From Hexactinellida sp. DTS-2022 (Eukaryota > Porifera > Hexactinellida), in assembly GCA_028753945.1 (NCBI GenBank), contig JAPNXP010000009.1:3038001-3102000 (forward strand): a stretch of DNA of 64,000 bases, read 5' to 3'. This document shows positions 1 through 11,100 of this stretch, in pieces. Below the pieces are notes generated by a model that was not told the origin of the DNA, ran no database searches, and saw only the letters and a list, made by a program, of their open reading frames with translations. The position numbers and the translations under genes were made by a program. Numbering within the stretch: the stretch's first letter is position 1; each line of letters begins with the position of its first letter.

Positions 1-80
1 TTCAATTCTTCAGCAAATAAGGAATCTTCTCAGCTTGAAGGTTACAGTTGAGAATTTATTGTAATAATGTATATAATCTT

Positions 81-305
81 CCATATATAATCGAATAGTA
101 GCCCCCAAAGTAGCAAATATAAGTTTTTTATCGCTGCCCGAAGTAAATATTTTTATCTAATATAAGCCTCAAAACGATTATCAACCGATTATAATAAATA
201 AATTGTCATAAAATGTGCTATTCTCGAAATTCATAAAAATCTTTGGTCTGAATATGGCGAAAAAACAATAATCGCCTAGGCTACTATTGGAGTAAATACG
301 GTATA
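81..305. mobile_element. AT-rich MITE, family also at 25391-26260
   Basis: Near the left end is AATAGTAGCCCCC; at the right end CTACTATTGGAGTAAATACG is its inverted counterpart (AATAGTAG read on the minus strand). The internal order (TAAGCCTCA, CGATTA, TTATAATAA, an A-rich run, AATAATC) is repeated in the copy near 26.04-26.26 kb. No open reading frame is present. The superfamily is unknown and the exact tips are uncertain by about 10 bp. Confidence 0.5.
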
Positions 306-373
306 TATTATACTAGATATTAATAACTTGATATACTCCCATTTTATTATAATCATATAGGATTTTATCTCAG

Positions 374-1335
374 CGAAATTGGTCTTGGCTCGATGTATGG
401 GATTTAAGGATCAACATTATTTAGACCTTTTCGGAGGTGAAAATAAGTTAATTCGTGTCCTCAGAAAGATAAAATTTTCATCAGATTCTTATAAAGTTGA
501 TTATACATGCACACTATGTAATCAACATTTCATTCGCGCCAAAGACATTGGATTGTTGAGGTTAAAACCACTCATTCAAATACTATATACGTAGTACATT
601 TATATCTTGAGTTAAAATTAATTGTTTAATGTATGCTTTAAATATCAACAGTAATTGATATGTCGCGTTTCATATGTAATTAATTTATAGCCATCCAAAG
701 AACGACATAGCACAGAGTCTAGATAATAAACTCAAGCAACAGAGATGCATCATGTAAGTATTCGCTTATATTAAATGGAACATAGAACAACAACAACAAC
801 AAGAACGTTATTCTAGTTCATCTCTTTATTTCATTTAGACAAACTTGCCGAGGAATCTGTAATGTTGATTTCACACATTCTGTTTTCGCATCAGTTCCAA
901 CGATGTTGTTCATAGAAAGCGCAAAAACTGGACTGTAAGTACTTGATATTCATATTAGATACTTACTAAGAATTTGAAACACTTTTGTTTTATAATATGT
1001 AGCGTTCTTAAGTCAAGCTGGCTCTCTGAGTATTTACTTCTTTCATCTGGAAAAAATACGCTGAAGTAAGTTATTAGTATTGCTATAACTATTTTTGGTA
1101 ATTAATGTTTACTTTTCTAAAATTTAGGTATAGGATATTTTACTATTCGATCTTTAATTCAGTCAAGCTTCATTTTACGATGAATATTCAGACTAGAGTT
1201 GGGTGGTTTGTGTATGATGGACTTGACAAGGACTTCCTACTAACCAAATCTCAGAAAAATATTATTTTGAGAAAAAGCCAGAAGATTAATCTCGTTTGCT
1301 ATATTTTAGTTGGCAAAGAGAATTTGCAATATTGA
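374..1335 (+). CDS. 3' part of a five-exon gene, USP/USPL1-like cysteine protease C-terminal half
   Basis: Five exons read as one open frame: 374-590, 691-753, 839-934, 1003-1065 and 1128-1335. The introns are 62-100 bp, all visible introns are phase 2, three of the four donors are GTAAGT or GTAAG (the first is GTAGTA), and all acceptors end in AG. The joined frame gives about 214 residues ending at TGA 1333-1335. It enters from an upstream exon (acceptor TCTCAG at 368-373) that lies outside or hidden. Visible features are a CTLC pair near residue 57 and CRGIC near residue 95, like the zinc ribbon of USP enzymes. Near residues 160-172 an LHFT box is followed by GWFVYDGL, which fits the His box and the Asp-containing motif at the end of USP/USPL1 domains. 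The catalytic Cys half would be upstream. The exon structure is directly visible; the protease assignment is inference from motif order. It could be an unrelated gene. Confidence 0.6.
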
Positions 1336-1571
1336 TTATTCATTTTATTTTTATATTCAATTCCCCCCGGCCCCCACTATTTGTTACTAGTTTTATTATA
1401 ATAAATATTTATTTTATTCTTCATGAAAATAAAATAAATTAAAATATACATTAAACTGTCTCTTATTTAATTCTAAATAGTTCTAAACTAATCGTATGCA
1501 ATACTATGTATGCATTATATACCTAGATATTATTATGGAATATTCAGTATAACCATTATATAACTACGATA

Positions 1572-1732
1572 CAGTGTATGCCGGTTATAAGCACATCGTC
1601 GGGAACTGCACTTAAGGTGCTTATAACCGACATAAATTATACAGGGTATATATATGGCAACCGTTTTCCAACATAGTGTGCTTATATCCGATATGTTCTT
1701 ATAACCGGTGTGCTTATATCCGACATCTACTG
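1572..1732. mobile_element. pogo/Tigger-type MITE, flanked by TA
   Basis: A 161-bp element with terminal inverted repeats starting CAGTGTATGCCGGTTATAAG and ending with the complement of CAGTAGATGTCGGATATAAG. It is flanked by TA on both sides, as expected for Tc1/mariner/pogo insertion. A second copy lies in opposite orientation at 22994-23167. There is no coding capacity. The words GGTTATAAGCACA and GGATATAAGCACA recur inside both arms. Confidence 0.75.
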
Positions 1733-1759
1733 TAGTAATAATAGATTATCTAAGTAACT

Positions 1760-1802
1760 GCGCGCTTATAAATTTTTGGACTCCAAAAATTTATAAGCGC
1801 GC
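1760..1802. repeat. Perfect 21-bp inverted repeat with 1-nt spacer
   Basis: The arms 1760-1780 and 1782-1802 are exact complements around one C. Each arm begins or ends with GCGCGC followed by TTATAA. It lies 28 bp after the MITE at 1572-1732. It could be a minimal foldback element or a hairpin-forming site. No flanking duplication is visible. Confidence 0.8.
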
Positions 1803-2640
1803 CATAGTGTATAGATGCTATGACTCTTGTTAATGCAAAGTTGCAAACACTCACCGGGGAGAGTAGGACAAATTTTTATTTCGAGAATAAGAAGTTGGAC
1901 TGTAGTATTAGTTAACCTACAAATACAGTCAAATGTTCCACTATATTAGAAACAATTAGCTTAATTGTGACTTGATATAATCACAGTTGAACCTAACCTA
2001 ACAACCAGTGTAAACCAGGATTTGGTTAATCGGTTAACGGTATAGAATTTATTTACTAGTTAACAGATCTCTTAAATATTAGCAGTGTTATTGCGTAATT
2101 ATTGTATAATAGATTACACTTTTGAGAATTTGTCAGAATATTACAATTATAAATCAATTTAGACAACTTAGTTTCTAAGACACCTAAAGTACGAAATGAT
2201 CATTGTGAGATTCATAATGTAGTGCCATAATTTCAGAAGATCATGGTTTATATTGACTACGAGAAATAGATCTGTTAACGGAAATAAAAAACAGCATATA
2301 TTCTTGTATTCGGGAATTGAATAAATTAGTTACCGTAAATAAACACAACATCTGTGCTGTTACAAAACCCAGAAAGGACGTGATATCTCTAGAAAATAGA
2401 CGAAGATGCGTAGATTCTTACTCTAATCGTAACTGGACATATTTTTACAGCCGGACATATTTTTACAAGTATCCATGGTTTTGTAAAAAAGTGTCCATAT
2501 AAATAGCTGGACATATTTTTACAGCCGGACATATTTTTACGAAACAGGCCCTTTATATATCGGTTTATCTTTGGCTTTGCCCAGGACCAGAATTTATCAC
2601 CTTCGTAAAAGTTCGATCTATAAAGAATTTATGGATAGTA
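1803..2640. other. Intergenic AT-rich stretch with a short GGACATATTTTTACA repeat cluster
   Basis: No gene is seen. Between about 2433 and 2550 the 15-bp word GGACATATTTTTACA occurs four times in direct orientation. A related inverted unit sits around 2480-2497. This has the look of a small MITE or a degenerate tandem cluster. The 61-residue frame over it is not convincing. Confidence 0.4.
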
Positions 2641-2647
2641 GTTTAAT

Positions 2648-4085
2648 TTAAGAAACTTGGTAACTAATTTCGACACACATACGTATAACAAACCTGTTAG
2701 CTTGTACTTTCTTGTCATCTAACTTTTTCAGCATGATTTGATCTGCTTTAATATTAGCTAGTGCATCATCTATTTGTTGTTGTCTAATGTGATCTAAATC
2801 TAATTTCCAGTTTGTAGAAGTATGGTCTTCAAGAATAAACATATATGTAATATGTTATTGTCTCTTTGTTGTTGTCTAATGTGATCTAAATCTAAATTCC
2901 AGTTTGTAGAAGTATGGTCTTCAAGAATATCTTGCTCTCTATCTTCATCATCACTTTCCTCTTCTATTTTTTCTTCGTCAAACTTCAACAGGCGTATGAG
3001 TGGAAGATGGTCGAACTCACGTCCGAACATTAGCTCAAAGGGGCTAAAGTTGGTTGCCCGATTCCGATGTATATTGGCAGAAAGGCAAGCTGTTTGTAGT
3101 TTGCTGGGCCATTCAGTATCCCCATCAGATCAAGATTTTGCGATTTTCCTAGTGTATGATTATGAAATATAAACTATTGATTCAATGATTAACAGATATC
3201 AATTAACTTTATGATCTTGTTATGTGTTTCAACCAGTAGCAGTACTAGCTCCCGCCACTGATAGAGCACAATTTCGTCTCAGGTGGGGTACAGGCAATCA
3301 AGCTGGGCATACTTATATTAATGAGGTGGGGCACAGGCGCCGCCTCTGGCCTCAACCAATTCATTACTTTGGGAATGGTAAGCAGTTATCGAGCGATCAT
3401 ATATATTAAGCGAATCATGATATTACTTAATTTCCTAAAGTGAAATAACAATGTCTGATGTTCAAAATTGTAAATGTAAGTTTGTTAGTTGTTGGTATTG
3501 GTGATGTTTCTCAGTAAGATTCACTTGCCTTGCTTGTAAACTCTTTCTCCTGATCATGTATTATTTTTGGATACGCCATAGGTTAGATAAATATCTGATA
3601 ATCCGTCAATAACAGACTTTGTTGGACTAGTTGGAGAGGACGCTGTTACAAATTTACTTAGATAACAGGTTACTACTAGAATATGTTTATAACCTGATGA
3701 GTTACTGGGTAAATCAACAACTAAATCCATTCCGAAATGGTACCAGTTGTTTAGGCAGTACTATAGGTTGAGGCTGTGGCGGAAAAGATGCTGTCATCTG
3801 ACACCGATGACAACTTTGAATATATGTACATTTAAAAGTTCAATTAACAATTTGATATATGCTAGTATTAAGTAACCATGTGCAATTTACGTAATCACGG
3901 AGTCTTTGTCCATTCCTTTCCATGAAAATCTTTGTTTATCATGTCTCTAGTAGCATTAATCCCACAGTGTTTGGGATCGTGGTAAAAAAGAAGAATATTT
4001 GGAATCTCTTCCTTGGTTGGATAACGAATTAAGCGAGATTCTCCATTTGCTTGGTGTACCTATAAAAAGTATACCTAATGCAAAT
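2648..4085 (-). mobile_element. Ty3/gypsy-like integrase fossil
   Basis: On the minus strand, pieces of a retroelement integrase are recognisable in order. Around 3.9-4.0 kb there is a histidine/cysteine zinc-binding region (words like DPKHCGINATRD), then a CHRC-type pair near 3.8 kb. Near 3.0-3.1 kb is the family signature SPFELMFGREF, followed by an acidic C-terminal tail. The tail carries a roughly 75-bp segment twice in tandem (about 2765-2845 and 2866-2930). No LTRs were found around it. It is an old, broken fragment with many breaks and is not a functional gene. Confidence 0.6.
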
Positions 4086-4154
4086 AAGATACGTGTTCAT
4101 CATCCTTATATGTAGAAGGACAATATTTGGCAAAATTTGTGTAACCAATGTTAT

Positions 4155-4340
4155 TAAAAGTAGATTGTAGTAGTGTGTCTGTTTGTTTGTTTGTCTGGGT
4201 GGTATTCAAGTGATAGGGGAATAGAAAACCCATTTCTATTTGAGATTGAGATCAGCTTGCAAATAATATTATTGTTAAACAAGTATAGTATGTTGATTCC
4301 GAATTCGAAATTAAAAATTTATAATAGTTTTCATGAAAAG
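4155..4340. repeat. Interspersed repeat shared with 14984-15140
   Basis: Both places share TTAAAAGT followed by a TGTTTGTTTGT run, then a TATT(C/A)AAGTGAT segment, G-rich bases and a run ending near AATTTATAATA. The first copy continues past the hAT MITE at 4353-4483 into a GC-rich tail (CGCGTAGCGATCAG, about 4490-4530). This resembles the 3' part of a non-autonomous retroposon or Helitron, but I cannot decide which. Confidence 0.4.
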
Positions 4341-4352
4341 TATATAAGCTAG

Positions 4353-4483
4353 CAGGGCCGGATTAACACATGGGCAACCGGAGCAATTGCCCCGGGGCCT
4401 CCACCACCAAATTTGTACTTCATTTTTCACTGGACAATAGTAGTGGTTGCCCCAGGGCCTCCACCACTATTAATCCGGCCCTG
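4353..4483. mobile_element. hAT-type MITE with 7/8 bp target duplication
   Basis: A 131-bp element with termini CAGGGCCGGATTAA and TTAATCCGGCCCTG. The flanks TAAGCTAG and TAAGCGAG match at 7 of 8 positions, as expected for a hAT insertion. The inner arms are GC-rich (GCCCCGGGGCCTCC and its relatives). There is no coding capacity. Confidence 0.8.
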
Positions 4484-4539
4484 TAAGCGAGACCGCGTAG
4501 CGATCAGTCACGAAGCGACGAGACGGATGGGCTTGATAT

Positions 4540-6735
4540 TAATTAATTAAGAATTAAAAAAACGCCTCACAGACGGGATGGGAGTGTGCTCCTTCTGATT
4601 ACACTTCCCCAATGTTTAATTTAACTAGAATTTCAATATTCAAATTACATTTCATCTTAATGTAATACAATTTAATTAATGTTTGAATTGTGAAGACTTC
4701 AAATGTTTAATTAAATTAATTAAAGATTAATTATTACAAATAGAAATTAGGAATACGTGCTAGTATTTACGTTACTATCTTGAATAATAAATTGACATCA
4801 TCATCAACTTGTAAATATTCCAACTTCCAAGTGTTTCAATTGCACTTGTACGAAACACATATTCACTTACAAACCAATCAATAACAGTCATTATCCTAGC
4901 AGATAGTAGGCTTATGTAATATGTTCTATTGTATTGAGTATACTATAGAGTAATTACAATATGGAGAAGATGGCTGATTTATGTAAATAATCGTTAATAA
5001 AACGTAGAATTGATTAGCGACCTAATAATTTTGAATGATATATAGAAAGAACATCCTTAGGAGAATACAACCTCTATATTTTCAATAACTAATTCGAATT
5101 ATTAAAGAGTCACTGGACCAGAATACAAATTTCGATATAACTGACGAACAAAAGCGAAATTGAGAAATCAGGCTTCGAGGTGATCATCTCCAGAAAATTC
5201 TATATCTCTTGTCCAAATTTTAAATCTCTATCACCAATGGTTTAGTCAGGCCATCGCGTATGGCCGGCCGGAATCCCGACAGAGGTAAATTCAATAGTGT
5301 GCACTTATAGTATAAAACTATAGTAGGACCCTACTATAAAGTTTTTTACTAGAAGAAGCACACTAAAAACTTAAATAATTTATGAATCAGAAGAACCTTA
5401 TAAAGGTTAGATTCTTTGTCCAGTTCGAAAGTAGAAGCGCGCTTCTTAAAATTTTGCCTCACAGTCTTGGAAGAGTTGACAATATCAATGGTGATTGTCC
5501 CTCTTTTGAGAAAATTTACAATTTCTTGTAAATATTAATATCCATTCGGGTACAATTTATAATTCACAATATCATAATAAACACTATTAGTGCAATCATA
5601 AGTGTAAATATAATAAAATAATAGTATAAAAGTTCTTAATACGTATTAGGAATAGATTACAATTATATTCTAGAAACAAGATACAATTCTATAAACACTA
5701 GCGCATACTTCAGAAAAGTTAAACAAAGGTGTTATCATGACTAAGTTACGCATGCATGATTGATTATTCAATCAAATAAGTCATAAAACAGTGGGTAACA
5801 ATTCTGACACGGCTTATGAAACCACTAATAGAGGTAGCAATTCTGACATGCAATAGTCCTTCAACGCGAACAAAAACTGAAGAGCAGTTGTTAACATTAC
5901 CCAATCTAAACTTTACAAGGCAGAAATAGCAGCAATTGACTGTTACCCAGTTCAATCGAGGATCATGACGCTAGTAATTTTTCTCAGAGGCGTAAGAGAA
6001 ACGAATCTAAATCGATTGATAATTTGTTTCGCGAATATCAAATTTACAATACCGCACGTAAAAGTATATTAATAGTGCCATTCCAATAATTCTCAAGTAC
6101 CTACACCTATAGGGGTCCGCTCCTGAATAATTATATATGTTTGTAATGTTTCGTGCAAACAAATTGTGCTAATATATATATATATTTCGTTGATAAAATA
6201 TTTAATTCATCATATAGATTACCTATTAATAGCTGCCAAAGTTTTTTCTTACAGGTGATTAGTTTACATTATATTTTCTACAGATCCGTAACATTAGGTA
6301 TACTGAAAACAACAACTAAAGATATCCCAAGACGCACTATATAATCTTCATTAAAATTGCTTTTGATATCCCTGAGTTTGTCTGGACTATTCTAATTTGC
6401 GTCCGTGGAATGAAGGATATTATGAAACAACTTGGTCGCCTTGTTTAATTGATTTACTTTCACCTCAGTTGTTATCTTACAACACCAGATTCCAGCTTGG
6501 AGATTATTTTTATGTATCGCATCTCATCTTCCGCCACACGCTATTTAATGAATTACCAGAATGCCAGCATTTTTTCCAAGTGACGAATGGAAGTTTCAGA
6601 CAGCTCACGAGCACTTTTTCACATAGCCTGAATTAAAGTTCCAGCACTCATTAAAACAACAAGACGTTTCCAAAGGTCACGGTTGAACAAAAGGTATCGT
6701 AAATTCAATTGAAAAGCATCTTTATTATGAGAAGT
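4540..6735. other. Gene-poor AT-rich region
   Basis: No gene or recognisable transposon is seen in about 2.2 kb. Frames at 5764-5955, 6153-6344 and 6397-6636 are short and show no motif. A small imperfect inverted repeat lies near 5310-5340 (CTATAGTAGGACCCTACTATA). Short TTAATTAA-type palindromes occur near 4540 and 4715. Confidence 0.4.
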
Positions 6736-6869
6736 TTGAGAACTGCACTTGGCCTTCAGGAGTGCATGGCCTTGAGTGGGGGTCATGCAGGTGGCAGTAC
6801 GGACAGTGTTGATACGCACTAGGTTGGCAGTACGGTAGAGGTAAACTAGGTCTATATGGCAGTACGCAT

Positions 6870-6921
6870 GGTGGTCGAGGGTTACCCTCCTGATGAGTCC
6901 CTGTGATGGGACGAAACCACC
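6870..6921 (+). ncRNA. Hammerhead self-cleaving ribozyme, minimal form
   Basis: All core bases of a hammerhead are present in order. Stem III 5' strand GGTGG is at 6870-6874, followed by U and C (6875-6876; the cleavage site would follow C6876). Stem I is a hairpin GAGGG-TTA-CCCTC (6877-6889). Then come CUGAUGA (6890-6896), stem II GTCCC-TGTGAT-GGGAC (6897-6912), GAAA (6913-6916) and the stem III partner CCACC (6917-6921). All three stems pair perfectly at 5 bp each. Stem III is open, so the topology is type III. Such short hammerheads occur in animal retrozymes, satellite repeats and Penelope-like elements. The surrounding 6.75-6.87 kb has repeated GGCAGTACG words, and a hAT MITE inserted 25 bp downstream. 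Activity is inferred from fit to the consensus, not tested. Confidence 0.88.
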
Positions 6922-6946
6922 CACATGATATCTCCATGAGATTGAA

Positions 6947-7454
6947 CAGTGCTTCTCAAACTTTTTCATGTCGCTGACCAATAATTTCTTTATCACAATT
7001 ACACGGACCACGCGTTTTTTCGCGCAGTATCGCCTTAGTAAATATTTGATTATTGTTATGTTTCAGCATTTATGATGCATAATACGTGTAAATAATCAAT
7101 TGTCTTTAATCGAAGGTAAATTATAAAAAGCATTTGCAATTAATGTGAACCTAACATATTGTGGAAGAAAATAAATTATGTTTGTAATTCACGCTTACTG
7201 TTTTATGTATGCAAGATTGATGAAACTATATCAGCATTCTAGGAAGTAGAATAAGTGATCATCATTTCTTAATTTTTGAATGAAAGTGAGGGAGATTTTG
7301 ATATTATCCCCCAAATTGTGCAATAGCAACAAAAAATTGGAGATTGAAACCTATTAAATAAAATATCGAATAATTTTCATGATCTTTCCGAGGCCCAGTA
7401 ACAATTTCCTCGCGGCCCAGTAGTGGGTCGCGGACCAGAGTTTGAATACCATTG
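6947..7454. mobile_element. hAT MITE, 508 bp
   Basis: Left tip CAGTGCTTCTCAAACTTTTT and right tip ending AGTTTGAATACCATTG are inverted relatives of the widespread hAT terminus CAGTGGTTCTCAAAC. The flanks AGATTGAA and AGATAGAG match at 6 of 8 positions. Near the right end the GGTCGCGGACCAGAG subterminal block is typical of animal hAT elements. No transposase remains. Confidence 0.8.
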
Positions 7455-7602
7455 AGATAGAGGACGCCGATAGCGCCTAGTTCATACTAGTGCGTGGCCT
7501 CATCTCATGATATCTTCCCATAGCAATTCGGCTACGTTGCTGGAATAACAAATTCCGAAATGCTCGCTATTAGTGAGGCAGATATGTCCTATAAAAACCA
7601 AC

Positions 7603-8035
7603 AATTGTGGGTTTTTTCATAAAAGCATGAAATTTGGTATAGTATTAGACCATGGCCTAAGCAACATTTTTAGGTATGGAGGCATCGCCAGAATGTCTCG
7701 ATCACCTTGGAGAGCATTTTTAATTTTAGCATCTGATAGAAATCGCCGTTTTGTGAATCAAAGTTTTTTCTTTCAAAACACTTGCGAATCTGTTTTGTTA
7801 ACAGATTCGTGCTCAGCATTTAATTTCCAGCAATTTGATGGGTACATTGGGCATTTTTTTTTGACAACATTTTTTGTGTAGTTACCTAGCAACCAAATAT
7901 GGAGATTGGAATTTGACATTCCAATCTAACAAATTTGGTAGAAATCCTATCGAGTGATCCCTTGTTTTTCCCGGCTATGCCCACTGAGTACGAATTTGTA
8001 AATGATATCACTAGAAATATAATTTTTGAAGCACA
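7603..8035 (+). repeat. Left terminal inverted repeat of the Academ-like element
   Basis: It starts with AATTGTGGGTTTTTTCAT and runs inward to GAAGCACA. It pairs with 12370-12802 on the opposite strand over 433 bp. The frame at 7573-7881 is only an incidental reading of this arm. Confidence 0.85.
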
Positions 8036-8165
8036 AGCCAAGGTTTCTGGCGTAGTTTTCAAATTAATCCATAATTTCCTCAACAAAATGTTGATTCGTT
8101 ACACATAAAATTAAATACTAGTGATTTACATATTGACAATATTGTTTTTCTTATCATGTGATAGT

Positions 8166-11100
8166 ATGTCAAAGAATTATCTGCTTATTGATCCACAATT
8201 TCCACAACATCTTGGTCAATCCAAACAGGAACCCAAGACTGACTGGACAAAATGTGCCCTTTGCCAAGAGGTTTGTACTTTGAAAAATAGCTTGTCTATA
8301 TTAATATTAACAATCTTATGAATGTGAATATTTTATAATTATTATTATTATTTCACTAGGTCAAGCATGAAGCCTTGCAATGTCCTGCTGATTCAGTACG
8401 TCTTGTTGCTGGTCGTGGATATTCTACCCTTTCAAGAAGAATTTTACAATTCAATGACCTGCATGAAATGCCCATGCCAATAGATCTGAAACGCTTAAAT
8501 GAAGGAGATAGCATTGAGACTACTCTGATCCAGAACAAGGCCAAGTGGGACAAATCTTGCAACACAAAGTTCAATATTACCGAGTTGAACAGAGCTGAAA
8601 AGAGGAAATCTGACCCGATAATCTGTGAACAACAAATCTCAAACAACAAATATACTCGCCAGAGTGACCATCTTGGAGTGCCCACAAAAGAAGCTTGCTT
8701 TTTCAGTGACAAAATTTTGTCATCGGTTGCACTCCATAATGCTTCAACATTATGTCTAGACACTCGTGTAAGGAAATGTGCATTAGACCTGCAAGAAGAG
8801 CGACTCCTCGCAAAACTTAGTTCTGGGGACATGGTTGCTCAAGATGCCAAGTATCATGCACGATGCTTGGCTTCACTATATAATAAAGCTGCAGCATTGC
8901 TTGACAAAACCAACCAGGACATCACAAAAGAGATCAATCAAGGCATTGCTCTAGCTGAGTTGTTAACATACATTGAGGAAGCCAAACTGGATGGAAATAT
9001 AGCTCCTACCAGACTCTACTCTACTCGGCTAAAGCAACTTGGAGTAGATCTATATGGGCGTACACACAGTACTGAACTGAAAATTCGGATTCTTTCCCAC
9101 TTTCCAGATTTAAGGGAACTAAAGGAAGGGCGTGATGTGCTCCTTGCATTTGACAAAGATCTTGGACTGGCTTTACGGAAAGCATGTGAGGATAGCTGCG
9201 ATGATGAAGCCATCTGTCTAGCAAAAGCTGCACAAATCGTTCGGTAGAGATATGTTTCGAAGTCATGGAAATTTACAGGCTCATTTAACGAGGATTGCCA
9301 AGTTGAGGTTGTACCTCCGTCTCTGTTGGCATTAGTTGCCATGGTCCTTGATGGTCCCAACATAGAATCTCAGTCAGGTGATGGTATTCCTCAAGCACCG
9401 CTCAGTATAGCTCAGCTACTCAAGTACAACAGTTCTATTCATCATCGTACTGGAAGCACCGGTGTTCATCACAACAAGGCTAGAGAAACTCCACTACCTA
9501 TTTATGTAGGTCTTACAGTTCATGCTAAAACACGGAAACGTGAGCTTGTGGAAACTCTGTTTGATCTTGGACTCTCAATTTCTTATGACCGTGTACTGGA
9601 AGTGACTACAGTAATGTGCAACAGTGTGGGTGAGCAGTACCATCGTACCAGATAGTATGTCCTCCCAATCTATGCACAGAGTTATTTACTACGGCAGCTA
9701 TTGACAACATTGACCATAATACAAGCTCAACAACAGCCACATCTTCTTTTCATGGTACTGGGATATCACTATTCCAGCACCCAAATCCACAAGTGTCCGG
9801 AATTGTTCAAAATGAGAATTTCTTCCTTGAAAAGACAGCCCTTACAAAAAAGCTGTCAGAGCTACCCGAGTTTTACACTAATGTCCGTCCCATCTTACTT
9901 CCAAAGAAGGATGTGCATATTCCTAAGGTGGATGGTCCAGTCCAAAGTGATGGCCAATCTATTGAACAAGCATTGAAGGAAGAGATCAGGTGAGCTTCAT
10001 AAATATTTACTAGTTAATAACCATTTATCATTTTAGTGTATTGTAGATGGCTGGAGTTTGTTCACCAGAGTCATCTTGATGCTGAGAACAGTAACATATC
10101 CTGGGCAGCATATCATGCAAGTCTACATACAGGACAAAGTTGTCCTCCGGCTATAACTGCAATGATGCCTCTCTTTCCAGATGACAGCAAGTCTATTGCC
10201 ATGATCAGACACTCAATGGATGTTATAAAACAAAGCAGTTCAGCAACTTAATCCCGGACAAATACCAGTGATTACTGTGGATCAGCCACTCTACGCTATT
10301 GCAAAGAAGATTCAATGGAATTGGGCAACAGACTACGGAGAAGATCACTTCAAAGTTATTCTAGGGGGGTTGCACATTGAAATGGCTGGACTTAAGGTCA
10401 TAGGAGACTGGTTGGAGGAATCTGGTTGGGTGGAAGCACTTGTTCAGGCAAAAGTGGCATCTGCCGGAATTTCAAATTCTTTTTTAAAGGCAACTCATAT
10501 CACGAGAACCAGACATGCACATCAAGTAACTGCATGTAGCTTGTATATATTGCTCAAGACGGCTTATACAAATTACAAAGAGACTTTAAAATCAGATAAA
10601 CAGCAAGAGGTATTCGATAACTGGTGTGCTCTACAATGTACAAACATTCCCCAGTTCCAATCTTGGTACACAGCTCTTCAGCTTCAGCTGCTTGTTTTAA
10701 CATATGTTAGGTCTTTACGAATGGGAAACTTTCCCTTATATGTCGACTGTCTGTCAAAGCTTGCACCATGGTTTTTCAGCATGGGCCATGCCAACTATGC
10801 AAGGTGGGTTTCAGTCCATATTCGTGACATGAACAATCTCAGCAAGGTTCACCCTCAGATTGCTGCTGAATTTAACAATGGCAAATTCACAGTTCGTAAG
10901 ACTAAGCGGGTATTCTCATCAATAGCCATAGACCAAGCCCATGAGCAAAACAATGCTGTTGTAAAGAGTGATGGTGGAGCTATTGGTATTACACAAAATC
11001 CTGAGGCTCTCAGACGCTGGATGATTGCTGGACCAGAATTGGTAAGAATTACAGCCGAATTTGAAGCATCCATCGAGGGAATGCACAGAAGAAAGGTAGA

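Noticed and set aside
1990-2005. Telomere-like AACCTAACCTAAC
   Set aside because: Only two units; chance in AT-rich DNA.
6619-7011. 130-residue minus-strand frame
   Set aside because: It runs through the hammerhead ribozyme and into a hAT MITE and has no protein motif.
7573-7881. 102-residue frame (and its mirror at 12581-12778)
   Set aside because: Both are readings of the terminal inverted repeats of the Academ-like element; no motif and not conserved in length between arms.
8356-8832. 158-residue minus-strand frame
   Set aside because: It is antisense to exon 2 of the Academ-like gene, whose plus-strand frame has family motifs. The minus reading shows none.
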